Assembly: GCA_024636295.1 (NCBI GenBank)
Contig: JAGXHI010000051.1
Coordinates: 29,796 to 93,795, forward strand
Source: Desulfuromonadales bacterium
Lineage (GTDB): Bacteria; Desulfobacterota; Desulfuromonadia; Desulfuromonadales; JAGXHI01
Length of the DNA: 64,000 nt
Direction of reading: 5' to 3'
The translations under genes were made by a program, and so were the position numbers. The notes under the pieces are model-generated. The model did no database searches, was not told the origin of the DNA, and saw only the letters and a list, made by a program, of their open reading frames with translations. Below, one piece after another: positions 55,792 through 62,684 of this stretch. The first letter of the stretch is position 1, and every line of letters begins with the position of its first letter.

Positions 55792-55823
55792 CTCACGCAA
55801 AGACGCCAAGGCGCAAAGAAAGA
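55792..55823. repeat. Intergenic CGCAAAG-type repeat
   Basis: A quasi-periodic CACGCAAAGACGCCAAGG then CGCAAAGAAAG tract lies between convergent genes. This motif recurs as an intergenic repeat in unrelated bacterial genomes; only this one copy is in the window. Confidence 0.4.
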
Positions 55824-55855
55824 GTGAAACTGAAGAAAATCGAGGAAAGATCTTC

Positions 55856-56773
55856 CTAGACCTGCAGCCCCCGGATGACCTCCTTTTTCAGCAGCGCTTT
55901 TATTTCCTCGGGAATGGCCATTGCCTTTCGGGCCTTCAGATCGAGGCTGATGGCGATGGCTTCGGCGGTGGCGACCGCTTCTCCGGTGGTCAGGTCGAAA
56001 ATCCAGTGACAGAAGGTATAGGTTTTCTCTCCGAAGTCCTTAATGGCGCTTCGCATGGTGATCAGGTCGCCGACTTTCGGCTCTTGCCGATAAACGAAGC
56101 GGTATTCCAGTGCGGCGCCACCCATTTCCCTCAGGGAAACCCCCTCGTTTCGCATTCTCGACAATAAATTCGGCACCGCATCCGAAATGATCCCCATATA
56201 GGCCCGCGCGGCGAGAACCCCGTCCTCATTGACCATTGTGGGGCGGACCTCGCCCAGGTAAGTCTGAACCATCCCGCATTTCTCCGCCTCGGACAATGTG
56301 GGACCGATGCGGGGAGGTCGGCGTTCCAGGCCGCGCGGAGCGCCATGGTCGGGCAGATCCGCCCGAAGCTTGTCCGCCGCCAGGGCCGCGGCTTCAGGTA
56401 TGGGACGAACATCCCGGGTTTGAAGATCCCGGAGTTCGACCTCTGCAATGAAAGTTGCGGCCACCTCACTCGTTGCTGGATTGATCATCTCCTCATAGAT
56501 TCGAAGATGGTCCGGAAATGCCTCCAGGACACCGGCCCGGATGCTCAGGGGAGCGCCAGGCCTCTGCTCGCGCAGAAAACGGATATGGTGGTCACGAACC
56601 ACCAGGCGGGCGTTTTGCTTCCGGACGAAATCGGGTCCCAGACCGAGATGATGCCCCAGAACGGCCAGTCCGATGGTGGCCTTTTCGACATAAAACTGCA
56701 CGTTCATATGTCCCATCATGTCGGATTCCCATGTCGGGACGCTGTTGCGATAAACTTCGATTAATTCTGCCAT
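55856..56773 (-). CDS. Double-hotdog acyl-CoA thioesterase
   Basis: This 305-residue protein consists of two hotdog folds of the 4-hydroxybenzoyl-CoA thioesterase type. The first starts YRNSVPTWESDMMGHMNVQFYVEK (about residue 8) with the catalytic Asp-like position near DMMGHMN. The second covers about 165-285 with a matching VRPTMVNEDGVLAARAYMG. ATG 56773 has GAGGAAAA upstream; an in-frame start 63 nt earlier lacks support. Probably acts on acyl-CoA intermediates, which fits the nearby acyl-CoA dehydrogenase and PaaI-type gene. Confidence 0.85.
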   Translation of the reverse strand: MAELIEVYRNSVPTWESDMMGHMNVQFYVEKATIGLAVLGHHLGLGPDFVRKQNARLVVRDHHIRFLREQRPGAPLSIRAGVLEAFPDHLRIYEEMINPATSEVAATFIAEVELRDLQTRDVRPIPEAAALAADKLRADLPDHGAPRGLERRPPRIGPTLSEAEKCGMVQTYLGEVRPTMVNEDGVLAARAYMGIISDAVPNLLSRMRNEGVSLREMGGAALEYRFVYRQEPKVGDLITMRSAIKDFGEKTYTFCHWIFDLTTGEAVATAEAIAISLDLKARKAMAIPEEIKALLKKEVIRGLQV

Positions 56774-57225
56774 GGATTGGTTTTCCTCGCTTAGTTTTCG
56801 TCCGGAAACGGTCCTTTTCCGCAATCTCCGCGTCAATCCGCGGATTTGATTGTGCGGCGTAAAGTACTACGCCTCCGCACAAATCCTTGATTTCCTTGAC
56901 CTTGCGAAAAGTGACTCGTTTCCAGATCGAAAACTGCATTTGTGCTTTCCGAGATTTCCGGATGGACGCTCGCTTAGCACTAATCAATAATCGGCTTCGG
57001 GTCTTTTCCGAAACGATGTCACGTTCGGATGTCCCGCCCCTGCGCAAAAAGTGATTTTACACATTCACGGATCCGATTTCAACTTGGAAGAGGCCGGCGG
57101 GCAGGGAGTCAGAATTTCGATAGAGGAAGGATTCATCGTTGAAATTATAGAGGCTTATGCGGTGATCGGCCAAAATTGCCCGAGATTTGTGAGAAAGGGA
57201 AAAAGTGCGTCCGATCATTTTAAAG
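56774..57225. other. Gene-free region with palindrome
   Basis: No gene is supported. A hairpin at 56851-56881 (TGTGCGG/CCGCACA flanking CGTA/TACG) lies within CCGCGTCAATCCGCGG, a sequence style seen in dispersed intergenic repeats. The right half (57050-57225) is AT-richer and contains a short frame without a start signal. Confidence 0.5.
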
Positions 57226-57254
57226 TTGACATAAATAAACACAAACGATAAACA
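57226..57254 (+). promoter_or_regulatory. Candidate promoter of acyl-CoA dehydrogenase gene
   Basis: TTGACA is followed after 17 bp by TAAACA, in an AT-rich tract. The -10 match is modest. The 20-bp direct repeats begin 16 bp downstream. Confidence 0.5.
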
Positions 57255-57269
57255 AAGTTCTATTATGCT

Positions 57270-57329
57270 GTCGGTAACGGTCTCCGGATATCGGTAACGA
57301 TTTCCGATTGTCGTTCATGATGTCCGGCC
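57270..57329. promoter_or_regulatory. Tandem 20-bp direct repeats, candidate operator
   Basis: Two direct repeats of the form TCGGTAACGNTNTCCG lie at 57270-57289 and 57290-57309, with a third degenerate one at 57310-57329 (TCGTTCATGATGTCCGG). The exact 20-bp period (about two helical turns) just below the promoter suggests a regulator bound on one face of the DNA, perhaps a TetR or FadR-type controller of the dehydrogenase. Confidence 0.45.
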
Positions 57330-57438
57330 GTTTTCCAGAATCCTCTGAGGTGATAACCGTTATTTTTCCGGAAGTCATGCCTCTGGCTGTTCAATCTACC
57401 GGAATTTTATCTTATTCCCACCCCGACAAGAAAGGACA

Positions 57439-58581
57439 ATGCAGGAAATGGAAACTCTTTTTCCCCCTGAAATCCAGGCTTTGAAAGAAGAATGTGAACG
57501 CTATGCTCAAGAGGAACTCGCCCCCCTGGCCGAAAAACTGGGGGAGATCGACGATGTTCCCACTGAATTGCGTGATTCGCTTGGCCGCTCCGGGCTTTAC
57601 CGGCACATCTTTCCGGAGGAGTACGGCGGCTATGGAACCAGTGCGGTCAAGATCTGCGTGGCCCGTGAAGCGCTGGCCGGCGTTTACGGCCCGGCCGACA
57701 CCACCCTGGCCATGCAGGGGCTCGGCGGCTATCCTATCGTATTGAAAGGCAACGAGGAGCAGAAGAAAAAATACCTGCCCCGTATCGCTTCCGGCGAGCT
57801 GCTCTCAACGTTCTGCCTCACGGAGCCTGAAGCCGGCTCCGATGTCTCCAACCTGCAAACCAGCGCGGAGCGCAAGAACGGCAAGTTTGTCATTAACGGC
57901 CGCAAGCGTTTCATTTCCAACGGATTCTCCGCCGATGTCGCGGTGCTGTTCGCCCGCACTCCGGAGGGGGGGGCGCGCTCGATTTCCGCCTTCATCCTCG
58001 AGAAGGGAATGAAGGGCTTCAATGTGGCTCACCGGATTCCCCTCATGGCCAGCCATGACATCGTCGAGTTCGAGTTCAAGGATCTCGAAGTGCCGGAGGA
58101 AAACCTTCTCGGTCAGGTCGGGGACGGTTACAAACTCTCCATGCACACTCTCGACCTGATGCGCATGTCGGTGGGAGCGGCAGCCGTGGGCATGGGCAAA
58201 CGCGCGCTGAAAGAGGCCATCGCTTACTCCAAAAAACGCGTTCAGTTCGGAAGCCCCATCTCCAGTTTCCAGGGTGTTTCTTTCAAACTCGCCGAGATGG
58301 CCACCGATATCGAGACCGCCCGTTGCGTCGTTTATCTGGCCGCGGCCAAGAAGGACAAGGGAGATCCCCAGGCCTCTCTGTATTCCTCCATGGCGAAAAT
58401 GCAGGGCACCGAGGCGGCCTTCCGCTGTATCGATCAGGCGGTTCAGATCCACGGAGGCGTGGGGGTCGTCAAAGGCTCGCCCGTCGAGCGTCTCTACCGG
58501 GAGATCCGTCCTTTGAGAATCTATGAAGGAACCACGGAAATTCAGAAATTGATCATTGCCAGCCATCTGCTCAAAGGCTAA
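57439..58581 (+). CDS. Acyl-CoA dehydrogenase
   Basis: This 380-residue flavoenzyme has an N-terminal helical domain, FCLTEPEAGSDVSNLQTSA (FAD contact), and the final IYEGTTEIQ, where the Glu of YEGT is the usual catalytic base of short/medium-chain enzymes. The GGVGVVKGSPVERLYRE segment is also typical. It oxidises a saturated acyl-CoA at C2-C3 and passes electrons to ETF, which is not in the window. The start may be 57439 or the ATG three codons later; the SD is weak. It is monocistronic with a terminator. Confidence 0.93.
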   Translation: MQEMETLFPPEIQALKEECERYAQEELAPLAEKLGEIDDVPTELRDSLGRSGLYRHIFPEEYGGYGTSAVKICVAREALAGVYGPADTTLAMQGLGGYPIVLKGNEEQKKKYLPRIASGELLSTFCLTEPEAGSDVSNLQTSAERKNGKFVINGRKRFISNGFSADVAVLFARTPEGGARSISAFILEKGMKGFNVAHRIPLMASHDIVEFEFKDLEVPEENLLGQVGDGYKLSMHTLDLMRMSVGAAAVGMGKRALKEAIAYSKKRVQFGSPISSFQGVSFKLAEMATDIETARCVVYLAAAKKDKGDPQASLYSSMAKMQGTEAAFRCIDQAVQIHGGVGVVKGSPVERLYREIRPLRIYEGTTEIQKLIIASHLLKG

Positions 58582-58609
58582 GGCAGCGCTTCTGAATCTC
58601 GGAAAAGAT

Positions 58610-58643
58610 TGCGGAGGATGACACGTCATCCTCCGCATTTTTC
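58610..58643 (+). terminator. Terminator of acyl-CoA dehydrogenase gene
   Basis: TGCGGAGGATGA pairs with TCATCCTCCGCA (12 bp, loop CACG), followed by TTTTTC. Confidence 0.9.
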
Positions 58644-58747
58644 TTCCGTCCTCAGCCCTCTTCCCCTCTTTCCCGACTCCTTCCCGCCCGTTCTCTTTTC
58701 CTGAAGATGGATTTGACATACAATAGCTCCCGCCACCATGATTTAAC

Positions 58748-58852
58748 CTCGGGTCTCGGGTCTCGGGTCTCGGGTCTCGGGTCTCGAACCTCGAACCTCG
58801 AACCTTGAACCTTGAACCTTGAACCTTGAACCTTGAACCTTGAACCTTGAAC
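58748..58852 (+). repeat. Fifteen tandem heptamers upstream of hrpB
   Basis: Five CTCGGGT units are followed by three CTCGAAC and seven CTTGAAC, each exactly 7 nt, ending 6 nt before the hrpB ATG. The units change stepwise by substitutions shared among neighbours, which suggests slippage and local spread. CTTGAAC units are the same as those before selD, in the same sense orientation. The array occupies the place of the ribosome-binding site. Confidence 0.95.
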
Positions 58853-58858
58853 CTGCCC

Positions 58859-61324
58859 ATGCTTCCCATTGACGGAATTCTCCCCGATCTCCGGCGCGTC
58901 CTGTCCGAGGGCAACGCCTGTGTCCTGCAGGCGCCGCCCGGGGCGGGTAAGACGACCCGTGTGCCTCCGGCTCTTCTGGAAGAGCCGTGGCTCACCGGAA
59001 AATCCATTCTGATGCTGGAGCCTCGTCGGCTGGCTGCGACGAACGCCGCGCGCTATATGGCCCGGATGCGCCATGAGGACGTGGGCCGCACCATCGGGTA
59101 CGCCATCCGCTATGAACACGTGATTTCTAATGCTACCCGCATCGAGGTGATGACCGAGGGAATTCTGGTTCGCCGGCTTCAAAATGATCCGGAGCTTTCC
59201 GGGGTCGGGTTGGTGATATTCGATGAATTTCATGAGCGGAACCTCAACTCGGACCTGGCTCTGGCTCTCTGTCGGGAGGCCCAGCAGGGGCTGCGGGAGG
59301 ACCTGCGGATCCTGGTCATGTCGGCGACCCTCGATGCGGCGCCCGTGGCCGAACTTCTCGGAGGCGCTCCGGTTCTCACCAGCCGTGGCCGCGAATTCCC
59401 GGTGGAAGTGCATTGGGCGGATCGCGATCCGGAGGGGCCGATTGCGAAATGGTCGGCGCAGGCGATTCGGCGGGCTCTACGGGAGACTAAAGGGGACATT
59501 CTGGCCTTTCTGCCTGGGGTGCGGGAGATTCTTTGGTGTCGGGAAATTTTGGAGTCCGAGGCCGGACCGGAGAATGTCCATATACGTCCGCTCTACGGAG
59601 ACCTTCCCTTTTCTGAGCAGGAGAAGGCGATCCGGCCGGGAATGCACCGGCGCATTGTGCTGGCGACGAACATCGCCGAAACGAGTCTGACCATCGAGGG
59701 CGTGGGAGTGGTTGTCGACTGCGGCCTGGAGCGTCGTCCCCGTTTCAACCCTGTACGGGGAATGACCCTCATCGAAACGGTTCGGATCTCTCGCGCAAGC
59801 GCCGATCAGCGGGCTGGTCGTGCCGGGCGGCTGGGTCCTGGCGTCTGCTATCGTCTCTGGACGGAGGGAGTCCACGGCAGTCTGCTTCCCTTTTCGCCCC
59901 CGGAGATCCGAACCGCGGATCTCGCCCCCATGGCCCTCGAACTGGCGCGCTGGGGGGTGGAGGATGCAGGGCAGCTGATATGGCTTGATCCGCCATCAGA
60001 GGGCGCGCTTGCAGGGGCGAGGGAGCTGTTGCGACGGCTTGGGGCCCTGGACGGAAAAAACCATCTCACTTCTCTTGGCGAACACATGGCGAGATATCCA
60101 GCCCATCCACGCATCGCCCGAATGCTTGTGGCCGCGAAAAAGGAGGGACGGTTGAACCTCGCCGGGGATCTCGCCGCCCTGCTGTCCGAGCGGGATATCC
60201 TCGCGGAAGAGACGCCCCGATATGGCAGCCGTAGCGACTTCCTGGACAGGGTCGAGGCCATTCGATCCAGAAGAAAAGGGGCGGCGGCGCGGGCGGCCCG
60301 CTACTGGAGAGAAGTGGTTCGGGCGCCGGAGAAAGAAGCGGTTCCCGATGTTCCCGCGGTGGGGCGCCTTCTGGCGATGGCCTTTCCGGACCGCATTGGT
60401 CGCGAGCGGGAACCCGGCTCTGGCAGGTATATCTTGTCCAGCGGCCAGGGGGCGCGCTTATCGCCGCGTTCGGCCGTAAGCGGGGAGGAGTGGATCGTGG
60501 CGGTGGAAGTGGGATGGAAGCCGGGCGGGGAGGGGGAAATCCGGTTGGCAAGCGCTCTGAATCAACAGGACGTGGAGGATCTTTTCGGCCGCGAAATCTC
60601 CTGGCGTCGGGTAGTGGAATGGGACGATCGGATCGGTCGCCCGGTTGCCCGGCAGGTGCGTCGTTTCGGGGCGCTGGTTCTACAGGAGCGCCCGGCCCGG
60701 ATCTCCCCCGAAGAGATGTCCGCGGGCCTCCTGGAAGCCGTCCGCGGGTCTGGATTGAAGTCCCTGAACTGGACGCCCGCCGCCCGACAGCTTTCCGCAA
60801 GGATTCGTTTCCTTTCGCAAGTATTTCCGGAAACGGATTGGCCCGATTTATCGGAGACGATGCTCCTTTCCAGCCTTGAAAAATGGCTGGAACCTTTTTT
60901 ATCGGGGGCGAAAAGTCTCCCGGATCTGCGGAAGATCGATCTCGTTCCTCCTCTTTTGTCCCTTCTGGAGTGGTCTCACAGGAAGGACTTCGATGATCTG
61001 GCGCCGGAGCGGTTGGAGGTGCCGAGCGGTTCCCGTATCCGGCTTGACTACGATACGGAAGGCGCTCCGGTGCTTGCGGTCAAGCTGCAGGAGCTTTTCG
61101 GGCTGGAAAATACGCCGGCGGTGGCCCGCGGAAGGGTTGCCGTCCTGATTCACCTGCTGTCGCCGGCCGGCCGTCCTGTGGCAGTGACCCGGGATCTGAA
61201 GAGCTTCTGGAACGAAATCTATCCCGAGGTGAAAAAGGAACTCAAGGGACGCTATCCCCGGCACCCCTGGCCCGATGATCCCTGGTCGGCGGAGGCGACG
61301 CGGCGGACGAAAAAGAAAAGGTAA
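58859..61324 (+). CDS. hrpB: ATP-dependent RNA helicase HrpB
   Basis: This 821-residue DEAH/RHA-type helicase has the P-loop APPGAGKTT (about residues 24-32), the Walker B DEFHER (about 123), motif III SATLD, and motif VI QRAGRAGRLGPG. The HrpB C-terminal domain covers about 480-820. The cellular role of HrpB remains poorly defined; relatives are linked to peptidoglycan synthase control or RNA handling. ATG 58859 comes right after the heptamer array, and no SD is seen. Base composition is GC-richer than the region downstream. Confidence 0.95.
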   Translation: MLPIDGILPDLRRVLSEGNACVLQAPPGAGKTTRVPPALLEEPWLTGKSILMLEPRRLAATNAARYMARMRHEDVGRTIGYAIRYEHVISNATRIEVMTEGILVRRLQNDPELSGVGLVIFDEFHERNLNSDLALALCREAQQGLREDLRILVMSATLDAAPVAELLGGAPVLTSRGREFPVEVHWADRDPEGPIAKWSAQAIRRALRETKGDILAFLPGVREILWCREILESEAGPENVHIRPLYGDLPFSEQEKAIRPGMHRRIVLATNIAETSLTIEGVGVVVDCGLERRPRFNPVRGMTLIETVRISRASADQRAGRAGRLGPGVCYRLWTEGVHGSLLPFSPPEIRTADLAPMALELARWGVEDAGQLIWLDPPSEGALAGARELLRRLGALDGKNHLTSLGEHMARYPAHPRIARMLVAAKKEGRLNLAGDLAALLSERDILAEETPRYGSRSDFLDRVEAIRSRRKGAAARAARYWREVVRAPEKEAVPDVPAVGRLLAMAFPDRIGREREPGSGRYILSSGQGARLSPRSAVSGEEWIVAVEVGWKPGGEGEIRLASALNQQDVEDLFGREISWRRVVEWDDRIGRPVARQVRRFGALVLQERPARISPEEMSAGLLEAVRGSGLKSLNWTPAARQLSARIRFLSQVFPETDWPDLSETMLLSSLEKWLEPFLSGAKSLPDLRKIDLVPPLLSLLEWSHRKDFDDLAPERLEVPSGSRIRLDYDTEGAPVLAVKLQELFGLENTPAVARGRVAVLIHLLSPAGRPVAVTRDLKSFWNEIYPEVKKELKGRYPRHPWPDDPWSAEATRRTKKKR

Positions 61325-61420
61325 AACGAGCGATTCTTCCCGGAATCGTCCGCTGTACGCCGCAAGAGTTTCTCGCCCGGCGTGAAGTGGACAGCTACGG
61401 TTCCAGGGGGAAGTGCAGCC

Positions 61421-61449
61421 TTGACAACCCGCTCTGAAAAGGCTTTAAT
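61421..61449 (+). promoter_or_regulatory. Promoter of repeated element, copy B
   Basis: TTGACA and TTTAAT are separated by 17 bp; the equivalent boxes exist in copy A at the same spacing. Confidence 0.7.
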
Positions 61450-61455
61450 GGGGCA

Positions 61456-61570
61456 CTTTAATGAACGACTATTCGATCGGGCACGGGAGGGGCCGATGGA
61501 GGGAACATCAACAATGATGACGTAAAGCCGCCACACCGGCCATCCAGAGCCGGCAGGCGGCTTTTCTTTT
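61456..61570 (+). ncRNA. Candidate small RNA of repeated element, copy B
   Basis: This is a predicted transcript of about 115 nt from the promoter to the T-run. Conserved elements are TTTAATGAACGA, a hairpin ATCGG/CCGAT with GGGAGGGG in its loop, and the terminator (61524-61565) AAAGCCGCC/GGCGGCTTT with inner CCGGC/GCCGG. The sense strand has no conserved reading frame. The terminator lies before the protein gene, so the RNA can be an independent product. Confidence 0.6.
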
Positions 61571-61591
61571 CGGAGAGGCAGTTGGGGTATT

Positions 61592-61626
61592 CCAAATCGA
61601 AATCGGGATCGAAATCGGTATCGAGG
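61592..61626. repeat. Left ATCGNN hexamer array
   Basis: This array carries hexamers ATCGAA, ATCGGG, ATCGAA, ATCGGT and ATCGAG. Fixed ATCG with a variable dinucleotide recurs every 6 nt. Copy A has ATCGAA, ATCGGG, ATCGCT, ATCGGG, ATCGAG at the same place. Confidence 0.85.
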
Positions 61627-61651
61627 TAATGTTTAGAGGGACTGAAAAGAA

Positions 61652-62038
61652 ATGACACTCGGCCACGAGAAGCTTGACGTCTACCGCCTTTCAATCGATT
61701 ACGTCGCCTGGGTGTACGAAAAGGCCGGAATTCTCAACGGCGTCCATCGGGCGGCTCGAGATCAGTGGCTGCGCGCGAGCCAGTCGATACCGCTGAACAT
61801 TGCCGAAGGCAACGGCAAGACAACCGAAGCGGATCGCAGAGGTTATTTTGAAATCGCGCGCGGTTCAGCACTGGAGTGTGCCGCTATTCAGGATGTTCTG
61901 GTTGTCGGCAACGCTTTGCGGGAGGCCGAAAGCCAGAGACGTAAGTCTGAACTCGACCGCATGGCGGCGATGCTCAGCTGGCTGGGTGGGCGAGGTTACC
62001 AGGTTCGGGAGGATCAGGCGGGCTATGGCATACGGTAA
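61652..62038 (+). CDS. Four-helix-bundle protein, S23/IVS family (TIGR02436-like)
   Basis: This 128-residue protein has the family start LGHEKLDVYRLSIDYVAWVY, the core RAARDQWLRASQSIPLNIAEG, and helix 3/4 with RRGYFEIARGSALECAAIQDVL. Proteins of this family were first found inside intervening sequences of 23S rRNA and form ring-shaped oligomers; the Avd subunit of diversity-generating retroelements belongs to the same fold. The function is not established. ATG 61652 lies about 12 nt after AGAGGG. It is enclosed by inverted ATCGNN arrays. A decayed start of a second copy lies at 4.46 kb. Confidence 0.9.
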   Translation: MTLGHEKLDVYRLSIDYVAWVYEKAGILNGVHRAARDQWLRASQSIPLNIAEGNGKTTEADRRGYFEIARGSALECAAIQDVLVVGNALREAESQRRKSELDRMAAMLSWLGGRGYQVREDQAGYGIR

Positions 62039-62048
62039 GAATGCTTGT

Positions 62049-62084
62049 GATCCCGATTTCGATCCCGATAGCGATTTCGATTTG
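62049..62084. repeat. Right ATCGNN hexamer array (inverted)
   Basis: On the minus strand this array reads CAAATCGAAATCG, then CTATCGGGATCG and AAATCGGGATC. It can pair with the left array at every ATCG core over about 34 bp, with mismatches at the NN positions, and would close a stem around the gene. Confidence 0.85.
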
Positions 62085-62091
62085 AAAAAAG

Positions 62092-62193
62092 AGATACGAC
62101 ATCCGGACCATCCAGGAACTGCTCGGCCATAGCGAAGTTAAAACCACGATGATATACACCCACGTTTTTATAGAGGCGTGGCCGGTGTTCGGA
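62092..62193 (+). pseudogene. Integron integrase C-terminal fragment 1
   Basis: [24 protein letters not shown] begins exactly where the repeated element ends. It carries the tyrosine-recombinase HxxR-box His (LLGH) and the nucleophile Tyr (MIYTH). A frame change then gives GxAGVR, matching the IntI tail GGRGVRS. About 70% nucleotide identity to fragment 2 by eye shows these are two different integrase genes. The N-terminal part is absent. Confidence 0.8.
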
Positions 62194-62196
62194 AAG

Positions 62197-62306
62197 AAAA
62201 AGGGGGCAGGCTACTTTTTGAATAAAGTAAGGCGGATGGCAATTATGTTTAAGGCTGGGTAGGCCCTCAAAAAAGGGAATGAAAAAGTAGCCTGTCCCCT
62301 TTTTGT
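62197..62306. repeat. REP-like inverted pair
   Basis: AAAAAGGGGGCAGGCTACTT at 62197 is inverted at 62283-62306 (AAAGTAGCCTGTCCCCTTTT) with one mismatch, about 60 bp apart. Its short length, position between genes and palindromic form fit a REP-type (RAYT-mobilised) unit. A RAYT remnant lies at 7.5 kb. Confidence 0.7.
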
Positions 62307-62309
62307 ACG

Positions 62310-62505
62310 TGCCGGAATCGTCAAGCGGGTTGGTTGTCATACCTTCCGACACTGCTTTGCTACACACCTCCTTGAAGACGGGTATGATATCCGGACTATT
62401 CAGGAACTTCTGGGCCACAAGGATGTCAGTACCACAATGATTTACACCCATGTACTTAACAAGGGAGGCCACGGTGTTCGCAGCCCGGTCGATGGGCTTT
62501 TATAG
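62310..62505 (+). pseudogene. intI: Integron integrase C-terminal fragment 2
   Basis: About 64 residues in one frame end at the stop 62503-62505. [20 protein letters not shown] carries the second catalytic Arg; [20 protein letters not shown] carries His and the Tyr nucleophile; GVRSPVDG is the typical end of IntI-type integrases. The first ~250 residues are missing, replaced by a REP-like pair. The coding direction points toward the cassettes. Confidence 0.88.
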
Positions 62506-62510
62506 TTTTA

Positions 62511-62673
62511 GGCAGTCCGCCTAAATCAAATACGGCAAAAAGGTGAAAATTATTCAAGGACTTGAAATTATGACGTAAATCCTTTTATTCTCGAGGAAAT
62601 TTGTCAGCATCTTATATAGACAGGCGCAGTCTGCGTTTACAGATTTAGGCGGACTGCCCATTTACTGTTAAGA
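62511..62673. other. Candidate integron recombination (attI-like) region with 17-bp inverted repeat
   Basis: GGCAGTCCGCCTAAATC (62511-62527) recurs perfectly inverted at 62642-62658. It is followed by CTGTTAAGAGG, a near match to the GTTRRRY core site at 62667-62673. The left half resembles part of the class 1 attI sequence (GGGCAGTCGCCCTAAAACAAAG). It lies between the integrase 3' end and the first cassette gene. Whether it is attI or a large degenerate attC is open. Confidence 0.45.
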
Positions 62674-62684
62674 GGAGTCAACCC

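Larger units (their letters stand above)
61409..62090 (+). mobile_element. Repeated element copy B (intact): promoter, small RNA, terminator, and four-helix-bundle gene inside inverted ATCGNN arrays
   Basis: Homology with 4217-4475 defines the left edge at about 61409. Order: promoter 61421-61449, leader and terminator to 61570, TTGGGG palindrome, ATCGNN array 61592-61626, four-helix-bundle gene 61652-62038, inverted ATCGNN array 62049-62084. At about 62090 it abuts a truncated integron integrase, which suggests insertion into that gene. No transposase is inside, so mobilisation would be in trans or RNA-based; this is inference. Confidence 0.7.

Noticed and set aside
54526..55809. Minus-strand open frame (427 aa) opposite the serine hydrolase
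   Set aside because: The plus strand carries SMTK and family motifs; the antisense peptide is Gly/His/Arg-rich shadow.
58748..58852. CRISPR-like array
   Set aside because: Units are 7 nt without spacers; there are no cas genes.
58652..59413. Minus-strand frame with repeated VQGSRFK peptide
   Set aside because: The peptide repeat is only a translation of the CTTGAAC heptamers; the frame runs antisense into hrpB.
61458..61694. Similar minus-strand peptides (PPSAPPVPDR) in both copies of the repeated element
   Set aside because: Similarity follows DNA conservation; differences change residues (T/P, M/I, F/V) without a synonymous bias, and the region has promoter and terminator features on the plus strand.
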